The translations under genes and the position numbers were made by a program. The notes below the pieces were generated by a model. The model ran no database searches and was not told the origin of the DNA. It saw nothing but the letters and a program-made list of their open reading frames with translations. From Dehalococcoidia bacterium (GTDB lineage Bacteria > Chloroflexota > Dehalococcoidia > SZUA-161): 64,000 nt of DNA. Below, piece after piece: positions 8,607-17,285 of this stretch (its first letter is position 1; every line of letters starts with the position of its first letter). The stretch is taken from assembly GCA_030619685.1 (NCBI GenBank), contig JAUXAX010000005.1:19067-83066 (forward strand), given 5' to 3'.

Positions 8607-8635
8607 AATTTAGCATAGAGCCAATCGAGTGTCAA
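8607..8635 (-). promoter_or_regulatory. promoter of etfBA
   Basis: On the minus strand TTGACA and TAAATT are separated by 17 bases, about 70 bases before the etfB start. It is divergent from the candidate cvpA promoter at 8651-8679. Confidence 0.7.
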
Positions 8636-8650
8636 GCGAGGGCGGGACAC

Positions 8651-8679
8651 TTGACAAACTCGACAAGAAGTGTTACAAA
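8651..8679 (+). promoter_or_regulatory. possible promoter of the CvpA-like genes
   Basis: TTGACA is followed 17 bases later by TACAAA, a weak -10. The start codon is about 130 bases downstream, which leaves a longish leader in which I recognise nothing. Confidence 0.45.
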
Positions 8680-8810
8680 TCTTGCAGTCCGCCAATAAGC
8701 AAACTGAGTAGGGACTTCTCTGATCATTTCAGTTGATATCTGGAGAATTGCCAGTCCGTTAGTCCCTATGGACTGACAATGGATATGAAGCTCGGGAAGC
8801 ACGGTGAGGT

Positions 8811-9545
8811 ATGAATTGGCTTGACGCAGTGATCTTCCTTATCCTGGCCGTTACTACGTTCATCGGCTTCAGGCGGGGACTAGCAAAGACGGCTCTCCCT
8901 CTGTTGGGAATAATCTCGGGTGTTGTCCTAGCAGGGGTATTCCATGGCTCTATGGCAGATTGGCTATCCTCCTGGCTGAGAAGCGAGAATCAGGCCAGAG
9001 TTGCTGCCTTCATCATTATCCTTGTCCTCTTCGTAACTGTGGGGCTGTTATTGCTTGTGCTGCTGCGTAAATCCCTGCGTATATTCCGTTTCGGATGGGG
9101 AGGGCTTACAAAGACTGTTCTGCCACTGGTCGGGATTCTGTTGGGTCTGGCCCTGGCAGGACTCTTCTACGACTCCCTGGCGGATTCCCTATCTTCCTGG
9201 CTCGAAAGCCCCAACCAGGCCACAATAGTTGCCTTCCTCATAATCTTTATCGTGGTTATGGTGGCATCAATCGAACTGTACTTGATACTCTCCTCACTTG
9301 GTCAGAAAGCCCCCAAGATGCCGCTGGTGGGCTGGGCAGATAGACTGGGCGGAGTGATCTTCGGCTTAGCAATCGGCGGTGTAATCTCAGGTGCCATTCT
9401 ATCCCTGATTGCCAAGTACTCCTCACCAGGGATGGAAGCGACGATTGGAGATTCTGGACTCGCTGCCTTCTTCCTTGATCAGTTCCCCTTTGTGCTCCAC
9501 CTGCTTCCCAAAGAGTTCGATACGGTGCGCCAGTTTTTCGGCTGA
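8811..9545 (+). CDS. CvpA-like membrane protein with internal duplication
   Basis: A 244-residue polytopic protein beginning MNWLDAVIFLIL with GFRRGL soon after, the entry motif of CvpA/colicin V production proteins. About 60 residues are present twice in tandem (roughly 24-85 and 99-160, offset 75). LPLLGI, LAGVF, LSSWL and NQA are repeated as LPLVGI, LAGLF, LSSWL and NQA. The C-terminal WADRLGGVIFGLAIGGVISGAIL is shared with the next gene. CvpA proteins sit in the inner membrane; in Proteobacteria they affect envelope homeostasis and colicin V secretion, but function here is unknown. Confidence 0.8.
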   Translation: MNWLDAVIFLILAVTTFIGFRRGLAKTALPLLGIISGVVLAGVFHGSMADWLSSWLRSENQARVAAFIIILVLFVTVGLLLLVLLRKSLRIFRFGWGGLTKTVLPLVGILLGLALAGLFYDSLADSLSSWLESPNQATIVAFLIIFIVVMVASIELYLILSSLGQKAPKMPLVGWADRLGGVIFGLAIGGVISGAILSLIAKYSSPGMEATIGDSGLAAFFLDQFPFVLHLLPKEFDTVRQFFG

Positions 9546-9638
9546 GGTTGCCAAATACACTTATTGACCCAATTTGGCGCAGCAATATCAATGTGTTAGA
9601 ATTGATTTCGAATCGTTGCTGGAGGCAGCAGAACAAAC

Positions 9639-10139
9639 ATGAATTGGCTAGATGTAGTACTCATTCTCATACTTGTCCTGCCTATGTTCATCGGCTACAG
9701 AAGAGGATTGATACGAACCGTCGTACCGCTGGTAGCAATAGTCCTGGGCATCATCATAGCAGGACGCGCCTACGATGACTTAGGAGGCTGGTTTCACCCC
9801 GGTTTGCTCAAAAGCGAAGCTCAGGCCAACATAGTCGCCTTCGCTATCATCTTCATCCTGTTCATGGCGGCAATGACGGTAGTATCCAGTCTGCTGCATA
9901 GATTTCTCAACCTGCTGCTTATGGGCTGGGTCGATAAAGCAGGCGGGCTAGTCTTCGGTTTAATCATTGGTGGGGTAATTTCCGGTGCCATTCTATCCCT
10001 GGTCGCCAACTCCTTCCCAAGCGTAGAACCTACATTTCAAGAATCCACACTTGCTGCTTTCTTACTCGACAAATTTCCATTCGTGCTCTATCTTCTGCCC
10101 CCAGAGTTCGAAGAGGAAGCGAGCCGGATTTTTGACTGA
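9639..10139 (+). CDS. CvpA family membrane protein
   Basis: A 166-residue CvpA-type protein of normal length with MNWLDVVLILILVLPMFIGY at the N-terminus, four predicted membrane segments and GWVDKAGGLVFGLIIGGVIS near the C-terminus. It is clearly paralogous to the preceding gene, whose ends it matches (FLLDKFPFVLYLLPPEF versus FFLDQFPFVLHLLPKEF). It probably represents the single-unit version from which the duplicated paralogue arose, or the reverse. GGAGG lies about 12 bases before the ATG. Confidence 0.85.
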   Translation: MNWLDVVLILILVLPMFIGYRRGLIRTVVPLVAIVLGIIIAGRAYDDLGGWFHPGLLKSEAQANIVAFAIIFILFMAAMTVVSSLLHRFLNLLLMGWVDKAGGLVFGLIIGGVISGAILSLVANSFPSVEPTFQESTLAAFLLDKFPFVLYLLPPEFEEEASRIFD

Positions 10140-10250
10140 GGAACCTGATATATTCTTTATGACAAAGATTACAATGGAGAGCAAAGCAGACACAGTCTTC
10201 TGCTCCCTTCGCGTCACTATTTCACTCCAGTTGAAAGAGCGCGATAATCC

Positions 10251-10967
10251 ATGAAAGCACAGTATTTACATGAGTGGCAAATGACGCCCGATCAAGCCAA
10301 GCAAATACAGCGAGACCTGGCGGCGATGGTTTCCAGGCGAAACGAGGTAGGTGACGTCTTCCTAGTCGCAGGAGTCGATATCTCTGCACCTAATTCCGAA
10401 GGGTTTGCACGAGCAGCAGTTGCCGTCCTTGCTTATCCTGAGCTGAAATTGACGGAGGCTAAAGTCATCGAGCAACAGGTCACCTTCCCCTATGTTCCCG
10501 GACTTCTCTCATTTAGGGAGTCCCCTCTGATCCTTGCTGTCTGCGAAAAGCTGAATACCGACCCCGACCTGATCCTCGTGGACGGCCAAGGCATTGCCCA
10601 TCCCAGAAGGTTGGGGCTGGCCTCACATCTGGGGCTGCTATGGGACAAACCAACCATAGGCTGTGCCAAATCCAGGCTATGCGGTGACCATCAATTAGTG
10701 CCGCCAGAGCCAAGCTCCTACGCCGAGATCATCGACAATAGCGAGGTGATAGGAGCAGCGCTTCGCACCAAACAGGGAGCAGCTCCAATCTACGTGTCGA
10801 TAGGACACAAGGTAGACCTGCAAGCTTCCATAAGCTGGGCGCTACGCTGCTGCCGCGGCCTGCGACTGCCAGAGCCCACAAGACTGGCACACCTGGCTGC
10901 TAGCGGGCATCTCAAAGCCACAGGAGCAGAAGAAACCACATCACAGCTAAGGCTCAAGCTATTTTAA
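10251..10967 (+). CDS. nfi: endonuclease V (deoxyinosine 3' endonuclease)
   Basis: Endonuclease V nicks DNA one base 3' to deoxyinosine, starting repair of deaminated adenine. The 238-residue protein has the expected catalytic acids: Asp43 in GVDIS, Glu90 in YVPGLLSFRE and Asp111 in VDGQGIAHPRR, matching the E. coli D35/E89/D110 layout. The GCAKSRL segment is also present. The ribosome binding site is weak. It lies about 110 bases after the second CvpA gene; a CvpA-nfi link is not known to me and may be chance. Confidence 0.93.
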   Translation: MKAQYLHEWQMTPDQAKQIQRDLAAMVSRRNEVGDVFLVAGVDISAPNSEGFARAAVAVLAYPELKLTEAKVIEQQVTFPYVPGLLSFRESPLILAVCEKLNTDPDLILVDGQGIAHPRRLGLASHLGLLWDKPTIGCAKSRLCGDHQLVPPEPSSYAEIIDNSEVIGAALRTKQGAAPIYVSIGHKVDLQASISWALRCCRGLRLPEPTRLAHLAASGHLKATGAEETTSQLRLKLF

Positions 10968-10996
10968 ACCTAAGGCCTAGTGCTAGAGAGGGCAAC

Positions 10997-12095
10997 ATGG
11001 AGGAACAGAAGCAGAAACTAGAGGACCTGAAGGGCCGCATCTCCAATACGCTGGTGCATCTTTGACGTCCCTGCAAAGGAAAAACAGATAGCCCAGCTTG
11101 AAAAAGAGACCTCCCAGCCCGACTTCTGGCAGGATCAGGAGAAGGCACAGCAGACCATGCGCCAGCTCTCTTATCTGAGGGAAGTAGTGACCACCTGGCG
11201 TGATCTAGATGAAAAGGTTACCGACTTAGCCACTTTGATCGATTTGTCCCTTGCTGAAGAAGATCGCTCCCTGGAAGAAGAGATCTCCCACGAAATAGAA
11301 AGCGTCGAGCATTCCCTCGAAGATCTCGAATTCCAATTGCATCTAGGCGGCAAGTACGACCGCAGAGGAGCCATGCTGGCGGTACACGCAGGCGCCGGAG
11401 GCACCGAATCCCAAGATTGGGCCCAGATGCTGCTCAGAATGTACCTTCGGTGGTCAGAACAACATGGCTACCACACTGAGGTTATCGAGAGCTCACCGGG
11501 AGAGGAAGCGGGAATAAAAAGCGCCCTCATCGAAATTGAGGGGGATTACGCTTATGGATACCTTGAGGGAGAGCGGGGGGTACATAGACTGGTTCGCATC
11601 TCTCCTTTCGATGCCTCTCACGGCCGCCATACTTCCTTCGCTTTGGTAGAGGTTATGCCAGCGGTGGAAAGCGGAGTCGATGTCACCATCGACCCCGATG
11701 ACCTCAAGGTAGAGGCCTTCCGCTCCAGCGGTCCCGGTGGTCAGCATATGCAGAAAACCAGCAGTGCGGTTCGCCTGACGCACCTACCCACTGGACTCGT
11801 GGTTACTTGCCAGAACGAGCGCTCACAGTATAGAAACAAGGAGACGGCTATGCGGGTCCTCCGCTCCCGCCTCCTTGAGCTGGAACTGGAGAAGAAAGCC
11901 GCTGAGCAGGCAAGACTAAAGGGAGAACACGTCACCGCCGAATGGGGCAACCAGATTCGGAGCTATGTGCTCCACCCCTATAAGCTAGTTAAGGACCATC
12001 AAACAGGGTATGAAACCAGTGATCCCTCCGCCGTCCTCGACGGCGGACTTGACGAGCTGCTCAAAGCATACTTGAGATCCAAGGTACGAGGTTGA
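10997..12095 (+). CDS. prfB: peptide chain release factor 2 (programmed +1 frameshift)
   Basis: RF2 releases peptides at UGA and UAA. The reading frame starts at the ATG (MEEQKQKLEDLKGRI), reaches an in-frame TGA after 22 codons inside CTTTGAC, and continues in the +1 frame (DVPAKEK, then PDFW). This yields about 365 residues, the normal RF2 length. The codon-recognition tripeptide motif SPF occurs in RISPFDASHGRH and the catalytic GGQ in SSGPGGQHMQKTSSAVR. A conceptual translation that ignores the shift would begin only at the internal ATG near 11157 and lose about 50 residues. The stop codon overlaps the start of the next gene. Confidence 0.96.
11060..11066 (+). promoter_or_regulatory. RF2 programmed +1 frameshift site CTTTGAC
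   Basis: This is the standard slippery Leu codon CTT followed by TGA C. RF2 shortage leads to +1 slippage and full-length RF2, an autoregulatory loop known across bacteria. The internal Shine-Dalgarno-like element usually found just upstream is weak here (GGTG). Confidence 0.93.
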
Positions 12096-13375
12096 TGAAA
12101 AGGCTCATTCCCCTTTTTCTTGCACTCTTTCTTCTCCTCACTGCTACCCTTGGGGCAGTTCAGGCTCAAGAGGGAATATCAACATCATCCACCACTGAGG
12201 TTCAATTCCCCACCGAACTAACCTTCAATCTGAGAGCAGAAAGCGCTGCCGACGTCACCCAGATATTCCTCCGCTACAAAGTAGATAAGATAACTACCGT
12301 CAAGGTGACCAGCGTCGTTCAACTTGAATTCGATCCTGCTCCCCTGGTCGAGGCGAGTTGGACCTGGGAGATGAAGAAGATGCTCGCCAGCCTCCCCCCA
12401 GGGACGGAGATTCAATATAGCTGGAGGATACAAGACGCTTCTGGCAACCAACTTGAGACTGCCTGGGAGACCGTCCAATTCAATGATGATAGCCACTCCT
12501 GGGACATCTTGACAGAGGATGATGTAACCCTGTTTTGGTACGAAGGGGGACTGCCCTTCGCCCAGGCGCTATTGAATGCCGCCACTGAGGCGCTGGAGAG
12601 ACTGGCTGGCGACACGGGAGCACATCTTGAACGACCAGTAGCGGTATACGTTTATGCCAGCTCCCAAGAGCTGCGCGACGCCACGCTATATCCTCAGGAG
12701 TGGGCGGGAGGGCTCGCCTTTCCTCAATATGGCATTCTAGCCCTAGGAGTAGAACCGGCTGATCTTGCATGGGGGAAGGGGGCCACAGCTCACGAAATGG
12801 CCCACTTGCTGACCTACCAGATGACCTATAATCCCTACACCGATATACCGACCTGGCTCAACGAAGGGCTATCGATGTACGCTGAAGGCGATCTAGGACC
12901 CAGTTTCAAGTCTTCACTAGATAGGGCAATATCTGAGGACAGCCTTATCTCGGTTCAAACCATCTCCAGCAATTTCCCCACCAACGTCAGCGAAGCAAGG
13001 CTCTCCTATGCAGAGAGCTACAGCCTTGTCGAATTCCTCATCGACCGCTACGAGAGGGAGAAAATGCTACACCTTCTGAGCATCTTCAAGCAAGGCTCAA
13101 CCTACGATGACGCACTTCTGGAGGTATACGGCTTCGATACCGCAGGCTTAGATGATTTGTGGCGTGAAAGCTTAGGCCTCGAGCCTCGGCCTTCGCCCTC
13201 ACCCACCCCCCAAACCACGCCAACAGCAACGCCCAGCACCGGACTATTCGACTGCCAGGCGGCGTCCTCCACAGCAAGCCACAGCGGTCTTAGCGGGCTT
13301 GGCGCACTGGGTTTACTGTTAATGCCCGGTATCAGCGAGATCATTCACCTGAGAGTACGGAGAGGTAGGAAGTGA
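12095..13375 (+). CDS. secreted membrane-anchored gluzincin-like metallopeptidase
   Basis: A 426-residue protein with an N-terminal signal peptide (hydrophobic residues 5-20, cleavage probably after AVQAQ). The central region has the zinc motif HEMAH with a downstream Glu in WLNEGLSMYAEGD, the arrangement of peptidase MA-like (gluzincin) enzymes. A Pro/Ser/Thr linker (PSPSPTPQTTPTATP) then leads to a Gly/Leu-rich hydrophobic segment and an Arg/Lys tail, which I read as a C-terminal membrane anchor. The ATG overlaps the prfB stop (TGATG). The catalytic domain would face outside the cell. Substrate is unknown. Confidence 0.75.
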   Translation: MKRLIPLFLALFLLLTATLGAVQAQEGISTSSTTEVQFPTELTFNLRAESAADVTQIFLRYKVDKITTVKVTSVVQLEFDPAPLVEASWTWEMKKMLASLPPGTEIQYSWRIQDASGNQLETAWETVQFNDDSHSWDILTEDDVTLFWYEGGLPFAQALLNAATEALERLAGDTGAHLERPVAVYVYASSQELRDATLYPQEWAGGLAFPQYGILALGVEPADLAWGKGATAHEMAHLLTYQMTYNPYTDIPTWLNEGLSMYAEGDLGPSFKSSLDRAISEDSLISVQTISSNFPTNVSEARLSYAESYSLVEFLIDRYEREKMLHLLSIFKQGSTYDDALLEVYGFDTAGLDDLWRESLGLEPRPSPSPTPQTTPTATPSTGLFDCQAASSTASHSGLSGLGALGLLLMPGISEIIHLRVRRGRK

Positions 13376-14940
13376 AAAGGAAACTGCGGCTGTTGCCGCA
13401 AATCGTTTGCGCCTTAATCGTGCTGCTATTCCTCGCCACAGGCTGCGACTCAGGTGCAACCCTGACTCTCTTTGACGTGGCCCCGTTAACGCTCGATCCA
13501 GCGGTAGCGCGATCAGAGACATCAATAACGTACATTGTCGAGATCTTCAGTGGGTTAGTTAGCTTCGACCCCGAACTCAATCTGACGCCCGACATTGCAA
13601 GAAGCTGGGAGATAAGCAGCGATGGAAAGACCTATACCTTCCACCTGCGTGACGGCGTGAAGTTCCACAACAGGAGAGAACTCACCGCCAGTGATTTCAA
13701 GTACTCAATGGAACGTGCCTGTGACCCATCGACCGGCTCCCAGACCGCCGAGACTTACCTGGGCGATATCGTTGGCGTAGAGGAGAGACTATCAGGGGAA
13801 GCCGACGAAATCAGGGGCATCAAGGTGATCGATAACTCTACCCTCGAGATCACGATAGATGCCCCCAAGGTGTATTTTCTGTCAAAGCTAGCCTATCCCG
13901 TCGCCTATGTTGTCGACCAAGCGAACGTGGAATCGGGAATACACTGGTGGCAAAACCCCAACGGCACTGGACCATTCCAGCTCAGGCAATGGCAGGAGGA
14001 CGATTTCATAATACTAGAGAGAAATAGCCTTTACTATTTGGAACCGCCCAGGATAGAACATGTCGTCTATCGGCTTTGGGGGGGAGTGCCAATGAGGATG
14101 TACGAGACCGGCGAAATCGATGTCACCAACGTTTACCTCGGCGACATCGAGAGGGTGCTCGATCCAGCCAACCCATTGAATGAGGAACTCACCATCACCC
14201 CCGAACTCAGCCTCCTTTCTATAGGCTTCAACTCGGCCAAGCCGCCCTTCAACGACGCCAAGGTGCGCCAGGCGTTCTGCCATGCCATAAACAAGGGCAA
14301 GATAGTCAAGCTCGTCCTCAAGGATCTGATGAGCACAGCCCATGGCATACTGCCCCCCGGCATGCCCGGCTACAACGAGGATATTCAAGGACTAGCTTTC
14401 GACCCAGAACGAGCGAACCGGTTGCTCGCAGAATCAGAATATGGAGACGCCGCCAACCTACCACCCATCACCCTGACCTCCTCAGGCAGAGGCTCAGCCT
14501 CTAACCTGGAGGCAGCCTTGGTTGACATGTGGCGACGCAATCTCGGGGTAGAGGTGGAGATAAGACAACTGGAGCCAGAGAAACACCCCTACCTTATCAT
14601 GCAAGAAAAGGACGAACTGTTTGTCCTTGGCTGGGGTGCCGATTACCCCGACCCACAGAATTTCCTGGACGTACTGTTTCACACTGGCACCAACGACAAC
14701 ATCGGTGAGTATAGCAACTCTGAGGTTGATGCTTTGCTTGAAGAGGCCCGAGAGGAAAGGGATGTCACTGCCCGAATGAACCTTTACCAACAAGCCGAGC
14801 AGATAATTGTCGACGATGCCGCCTGCCTGCCCCTATACTTCGACGTTAGCTATACGCTGGTCAAACCCTATGTTGAGAACCTACCCCTCACCCCATTGTG
14901 GATACCCCGTTTGAAGTACGTCTCTATTGAGCTGCACTAG
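13372..14940 (+). CDS. ABC transporter substrate-binding lipoprotein, family 5 (peptide type)
   Basis: A 522-residue solute-binding protein of the DppA/OppA family. A lipobox (FLATGC) near residue 25 marks it as a lipoprotein. LTPDIARSWEISSDGKTYTF and FHNRRELTASDFKYSMERA are the family's N-terminal signatures. Later segments VRQAFCHAINK and WGADYPDPQNFLD are also typical. The GTG start overlaps the stop of the preceding peptidase gene (GTGA) with AGGTAGGA upstream, so the two are translationally coupled. No permease or ATPase genes follow, making this an orphan binding protein; a link with the extracellular peptidase (peptide capture) is a reasonable inference. Confidence 0.88.
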   Translation: MKRKLRLLPQIVCALIVLLFLATGCDSGATLTLFDVAPLTLDPAVARSETSITYIVEIFSGLVSFDPELNLTPDIARSWEISSDGKTYTFHLRDGVKFHNRRELTASDFKYSMERACDPSTGSQTAETYLGDIVGVEERLSGEADEIRGIKVIDNSTLEITIDAPKVYFLSKLAYPVAYVVDQANVESGIHWWQNPNGTGPFQLRQWQEDDFIILERNSLYYLEPPRIEHVVYRLWGGVPMRMYETGEIDVTNVYLGDIERVLDPANPLNEELTITPELSLLSIGFNSAKPPFNDAKVRQAFCHAINKGKIVKLVLKDLMSTAHGILPPGMPGYNEDIQGLAFDPERANRLLAESEYGDAANLPPITLTSSGRGSASNLEAALVDMWRRNLGVEVEIRQLEPEKHPYLIMQEKDELFVLGWGADYPDPQNFLDVLFHTGTNDNIGEYSNSEVDALLEEAREERDVTARMNLYQQAEQIIVDDAACLPLYFDVSYTLVKPYVENLPLTPLWIPRLKYVSIELH

Positions 14941-15059
14941 GGGATATGCTTCGACAAGCGAGGATTTACTGTTCATAAACCCGCTTAGCAGGACGCATAG
15001 AACCCATACAGGACAAGCACATACATCCGGAGCGCAAATGTGCTATGGAGGAACGGCGC

Positions 15060-15323
15060 TCAGCTTTTCTCTCGTTCAGTATTATTCTTGATATCAGTGA
15101 GGGTTTCATTCATGCGGAAAAACAGGATAGTTATCTCACAGACCACCCTCCAATAAACTGGACCAACAAAAATGTACAATAGCCCAAGCAACCTCGCGCC
15201 GACTTCATCCGCAGTTGCCAAGACCACAATCCCAACAATTATGGCTACTGCGACGCCTATCCAGAAGATAATCTGGATAATAACTGGTGTAATCATCTTC
15301 CTGAATGATAAAAAGTCATCCAT
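15060..15323 (-). CDS. DUF4282 domain membrane protein
   Basis: An 87-residue protein with two membrane helices and the pattern DFLSFRKMITPVII...LLYIFVGPVYWRVVCEITILFF. I recognise this as DUF4282, a small family of unknown function, often with a RxxxE-containing second helix. AGGAGTG precedes the ATG by about five bases. It lies downstream of the CDP-alcohol phosphotransferase gene in the same direction, separated by 58 bases. Confidence 0.7.
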   Translation of the reverse strand: MDDFLSFRKMITPVIIQIIFWIGVAVAIIVGIVVLATADEVGARLLGLLYIFVGPVYWRVVCEITILFFRMNETLTDIKNNTEREKS

Positions 15324-15381
15324 TATTCACTCCTTTCTTGTTGGTAGAAGAGTCGGGAGGTTCGCGCAAGACTTCACAATT

Positions 15382-15978
15382 CTATCTCTCCCTCAGCTGC
15401 TGCCATACATGGAACAGGCGCTGCCACGCGACTAGATTAGCCAGCACCGCTATTATCCACAATACCACCAGCATCTGATTGAAGATGAGGCCAATTGCCA
15501 GCACGATAACCCTTTCGGGACGGGTAAATATCCCAACCTCACACGTAAGCCCCAGTCCCTCAGCCCTTGCCCTCACATAGCTCGTCATCATCGCTCCCAC
15601 CAGTCCAGCACCAACCAGCACCAGCTCTTGATGAGAGCCTTGATTTGCGTAGTAGGCTAATAAGCCCAAGAACAGCGCTGCCTCCGAGAAGCGGTCGAAA
15701 GTGGAATCGAGCAGGGCGCCAAATCGCGTGCTGCGCCCGCTGGCGCGAGCTAATGCCCCATCGAGTAGATCGAAGGCTCCCGAGAGTAGCACCAGAAAAC
15801 CGCCCAGAAAAAAGTGGCCTGCGGACAGTATCCAGGCCACACCAAGAGCCAGTAATAAGCCAAAAACAGTCAAAACATTAGGGCTTAGCCCCGTTTTGGC
15901 CAGCAACTCCGCTGGGAACCTACTAGCGCGCAGAGTCAAGGAATGCCGTGCCTTGGCAAGCTGTGGAAATTTCCTCAC
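15382..15978 (-). CDS. CDP-alcohol phosphatidyltransferase, probably inositol-phosphate phospholipid synthase
   Basis: A 198-residue membrane enzyme with the full CDP-alcohol phosphotransferase motif DG-x2-AR-x8-G-x3-D-x3-D (seen as DLLDGALARASGRS followed by GALLDSTFDR) near residues 70-95. Five to six membrane helices are visible. The neighbours (a PimA-like mannosyltransferase immediately upstream and an inositol-1-phosphate synthase beyond) suggest that it joins CDP-diacylglycerol to inositol phosphate, as the mycobacterial PI-phosphate synthase does; a PgsA-type role is the alternative. The GTG start with GGGGTGATTA lies inside the end of the transferase gene (56-base overlap). Confidence 0.85.
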   Translation of the reverse strand: MRKFPQLAKARHSLTLRASRFPAELLAKTGLSPNVLTVFGLLLALGVAWILSAGHFFLGGFLVLLSGAFDLLDGALARASGRSTRFGALLDSTFDRFSEAALFLGLLAYYANQGSHQELVLVGAGLVGAMMTSYVRARAEGLGLTCEVGIFTRPERVIVLAIGLIFNQMLVVLWIIAVLANLVAWQRLFHVWQQLRER

Positions 15979-17119
15979 TAATCACCCCGGAGCGACCTTT
16001 TAGCAGCTCCTGGTAATAATTCATTACTTGCTGGGCAACTTTCTCCCAGCTATAATCACCAGCCTTTACCTTACCCATCTCCCCCATTCTTTCCCTCAGC
16101 GACCCATCCTGAAGCAACTGAAGAATAGCGCTGGCTAATGCTTTCTCATCCCGGGGCTCGACTAGCAAGCCATCAACACCATCATTGATAACAGCAGCAT
16201 AGCCTGCAATATCCGAGGCAACGGTTGGCTTCCCAGCAGCCATTGCCTCCAGCAACACCAGTCCGAAGCTCTCCCACTTGGTAGCAGGTGAACAGAAGAT
16301 ATCAGCGCTCTTGTAGTAACGAGGCAGATCCTCATAAGACACGTAACCAGCGAAAACAACGTCTCTTAGATTACGCTTGGCGGCAATCTTTTGATACTTC
16401 CGATACGAGCGGTCCCGAGGGCCGACCACGATGAGCCGACATTGAGGCAACTCCCTCTTAACTTTCTCATAGGCCCCAAGTAAGTACTTGAAACCCTTTC
16501 TTTTCTCCATCCTACCGACAAATAGGATGTTCAACTTGCCATCGAAGAATTGCTCAAGTGGGGTCACCTGACGGGAAAAGTGCGGAAGGTCAATGCCATT
16601 GGGAATTATCGTGTAATCACCCGGGAAATACCTGCTGACGAACTCCATTGCTGCGAAAGACACCGCTATTCTGCCATCGAGCTTGTTGAACCATCGATTT
16701 AGACATATCGGTTTCCAGAAAGAATAACCCCAACTTCTGCTGCGACAGGCATGGAATGTGCCCACGGTGAGTTCCTGCGATGCATGATGCAACACGGCTG
16801 TGGCAAGAGTTGGCATCAAGGGCTCGTGGATATGGATAACGTCGAACCTCTCTCGTCTAAGCATATCCCTGATACCATTGGAGAAAACCAATCCCGGCGA
16901 TATGGGGCTGCGGACAACGGAGCCGCTGGCATGAATCGGCACTGGCCTGCCAAAGACGATGACATCTCCATTTTTCTGCGTTTCCTGAGGCCTAGAGGAG
17001 GGGGCAATAACTTTCACCTCGTGTCCCATGCGGATAAAATTCTCCTCGAGGTGGGAGATATGGGTATTCACCCCGCCCGGGTAAGCATAGTCATAAGGGG
17101 AAACCAAAGCTATCTTCAT
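15923..17119 (-). CDS. PimA-like GT4 glycosyltransferase
   Basis: A 398-residue GT-B fold glycosyltransferase. The N-terminus, VSPYDYAYPGGVNTHI, is the typical PimA (phosphatidylinositol mannosyltransferase) opening with the GGV donor loop. IIPNGIDLPHF, the GRMEKRKGF region and the EX7E motif segment SPATKWESFGLVLLEAMAAG follow. It probably transfers a hexose from a GDP- or UDP-sugar to the inositol lipid at the inner face of the membrane. The C-terminal 18 residues are encoded in the overlap with the phosphotransferase gene. The sugar donor cannot be deduced. Confidence 0.88.
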   Translation of the reverse strand: MKIALVSPYDYAYPGGVNTHISHLEENFIRMGHEVKVIAPSSRPQETQKNGDVIVFGRPVPIHASGSVVRSPISPGLVFSNGIRDMLRRERFDVIHIHEPLMPTLATAVLHHASQELTVGTFHACRSRSWGYSFWKPICLNRWFNKLDGRIAVSFAAMEFVSRYFPGDYTIIPNGIDLPHFSRQVTPLEQFFDGKLNILFVGRMEKRKGFKYLLGAYEKVKRELPQCRLIVVGPRDRSYRKYQKIAAKRNLRDVVFAGYVSYEDLPRYYKSADIFCSPATKWESFGLVLLEAMAAGKPTVASDIAGYAAVINDGVDGLLVEPRDEKALASAILQLLQDGSLRERMGEMGKVKAGDYSWEKVAQQVMNYYQELLKGRSGVISEEISTACQGTAFLDSAR

Positions 17120-17149
17120 AGTCCCCTTGTTCCAAGAATAAAGGCTAAT

Positions 17150-17232
17150 CCGTTCGCCCTGAGCCGGTCGAAGGGCCGTTCATGGTTCGACAAGCCTGTC
17201 CTGAGCGGAGCCGAAGGGCTCACCACGAACGG
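17150..17232. repeat. dispersed intergenic repeat with inverted ends
   Basis: An 83-base element starting CCGTTCGCCCTGAG and ending CACCACGAACGG; the outer seven bases are complementary. It contains GGTTCGACAAGCCTGTCCTG and GAGCCGAAGGGCTC. This composition is that of the widespread CCTGAGC...TCGAAGGG extragenic repeats of many bacterial genomes. It lies between the PimA-like and ino1 genes. Confidence 0.6.
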
Positions 17233-17285
17233 CATCTGGCATATCAATTCTCATCATTCGTTGATGGGCACTCGCTCATGTGAGT

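Noticed and set aside
160..8700. Rex operators in front of etfBA or other energy genes
   Set aside because: I searched for TTGTGA-N6-TCACAA-type palindromes near these promoters and saw none good enough to report.
10997..11065. prfB as a broken gene because of the early in-frame TGA
   Set aside because: The TGA lies in the standard CTTTGAC recoding site and the downstream frame continues RF2 exactly, so it is programmed frameshifting.
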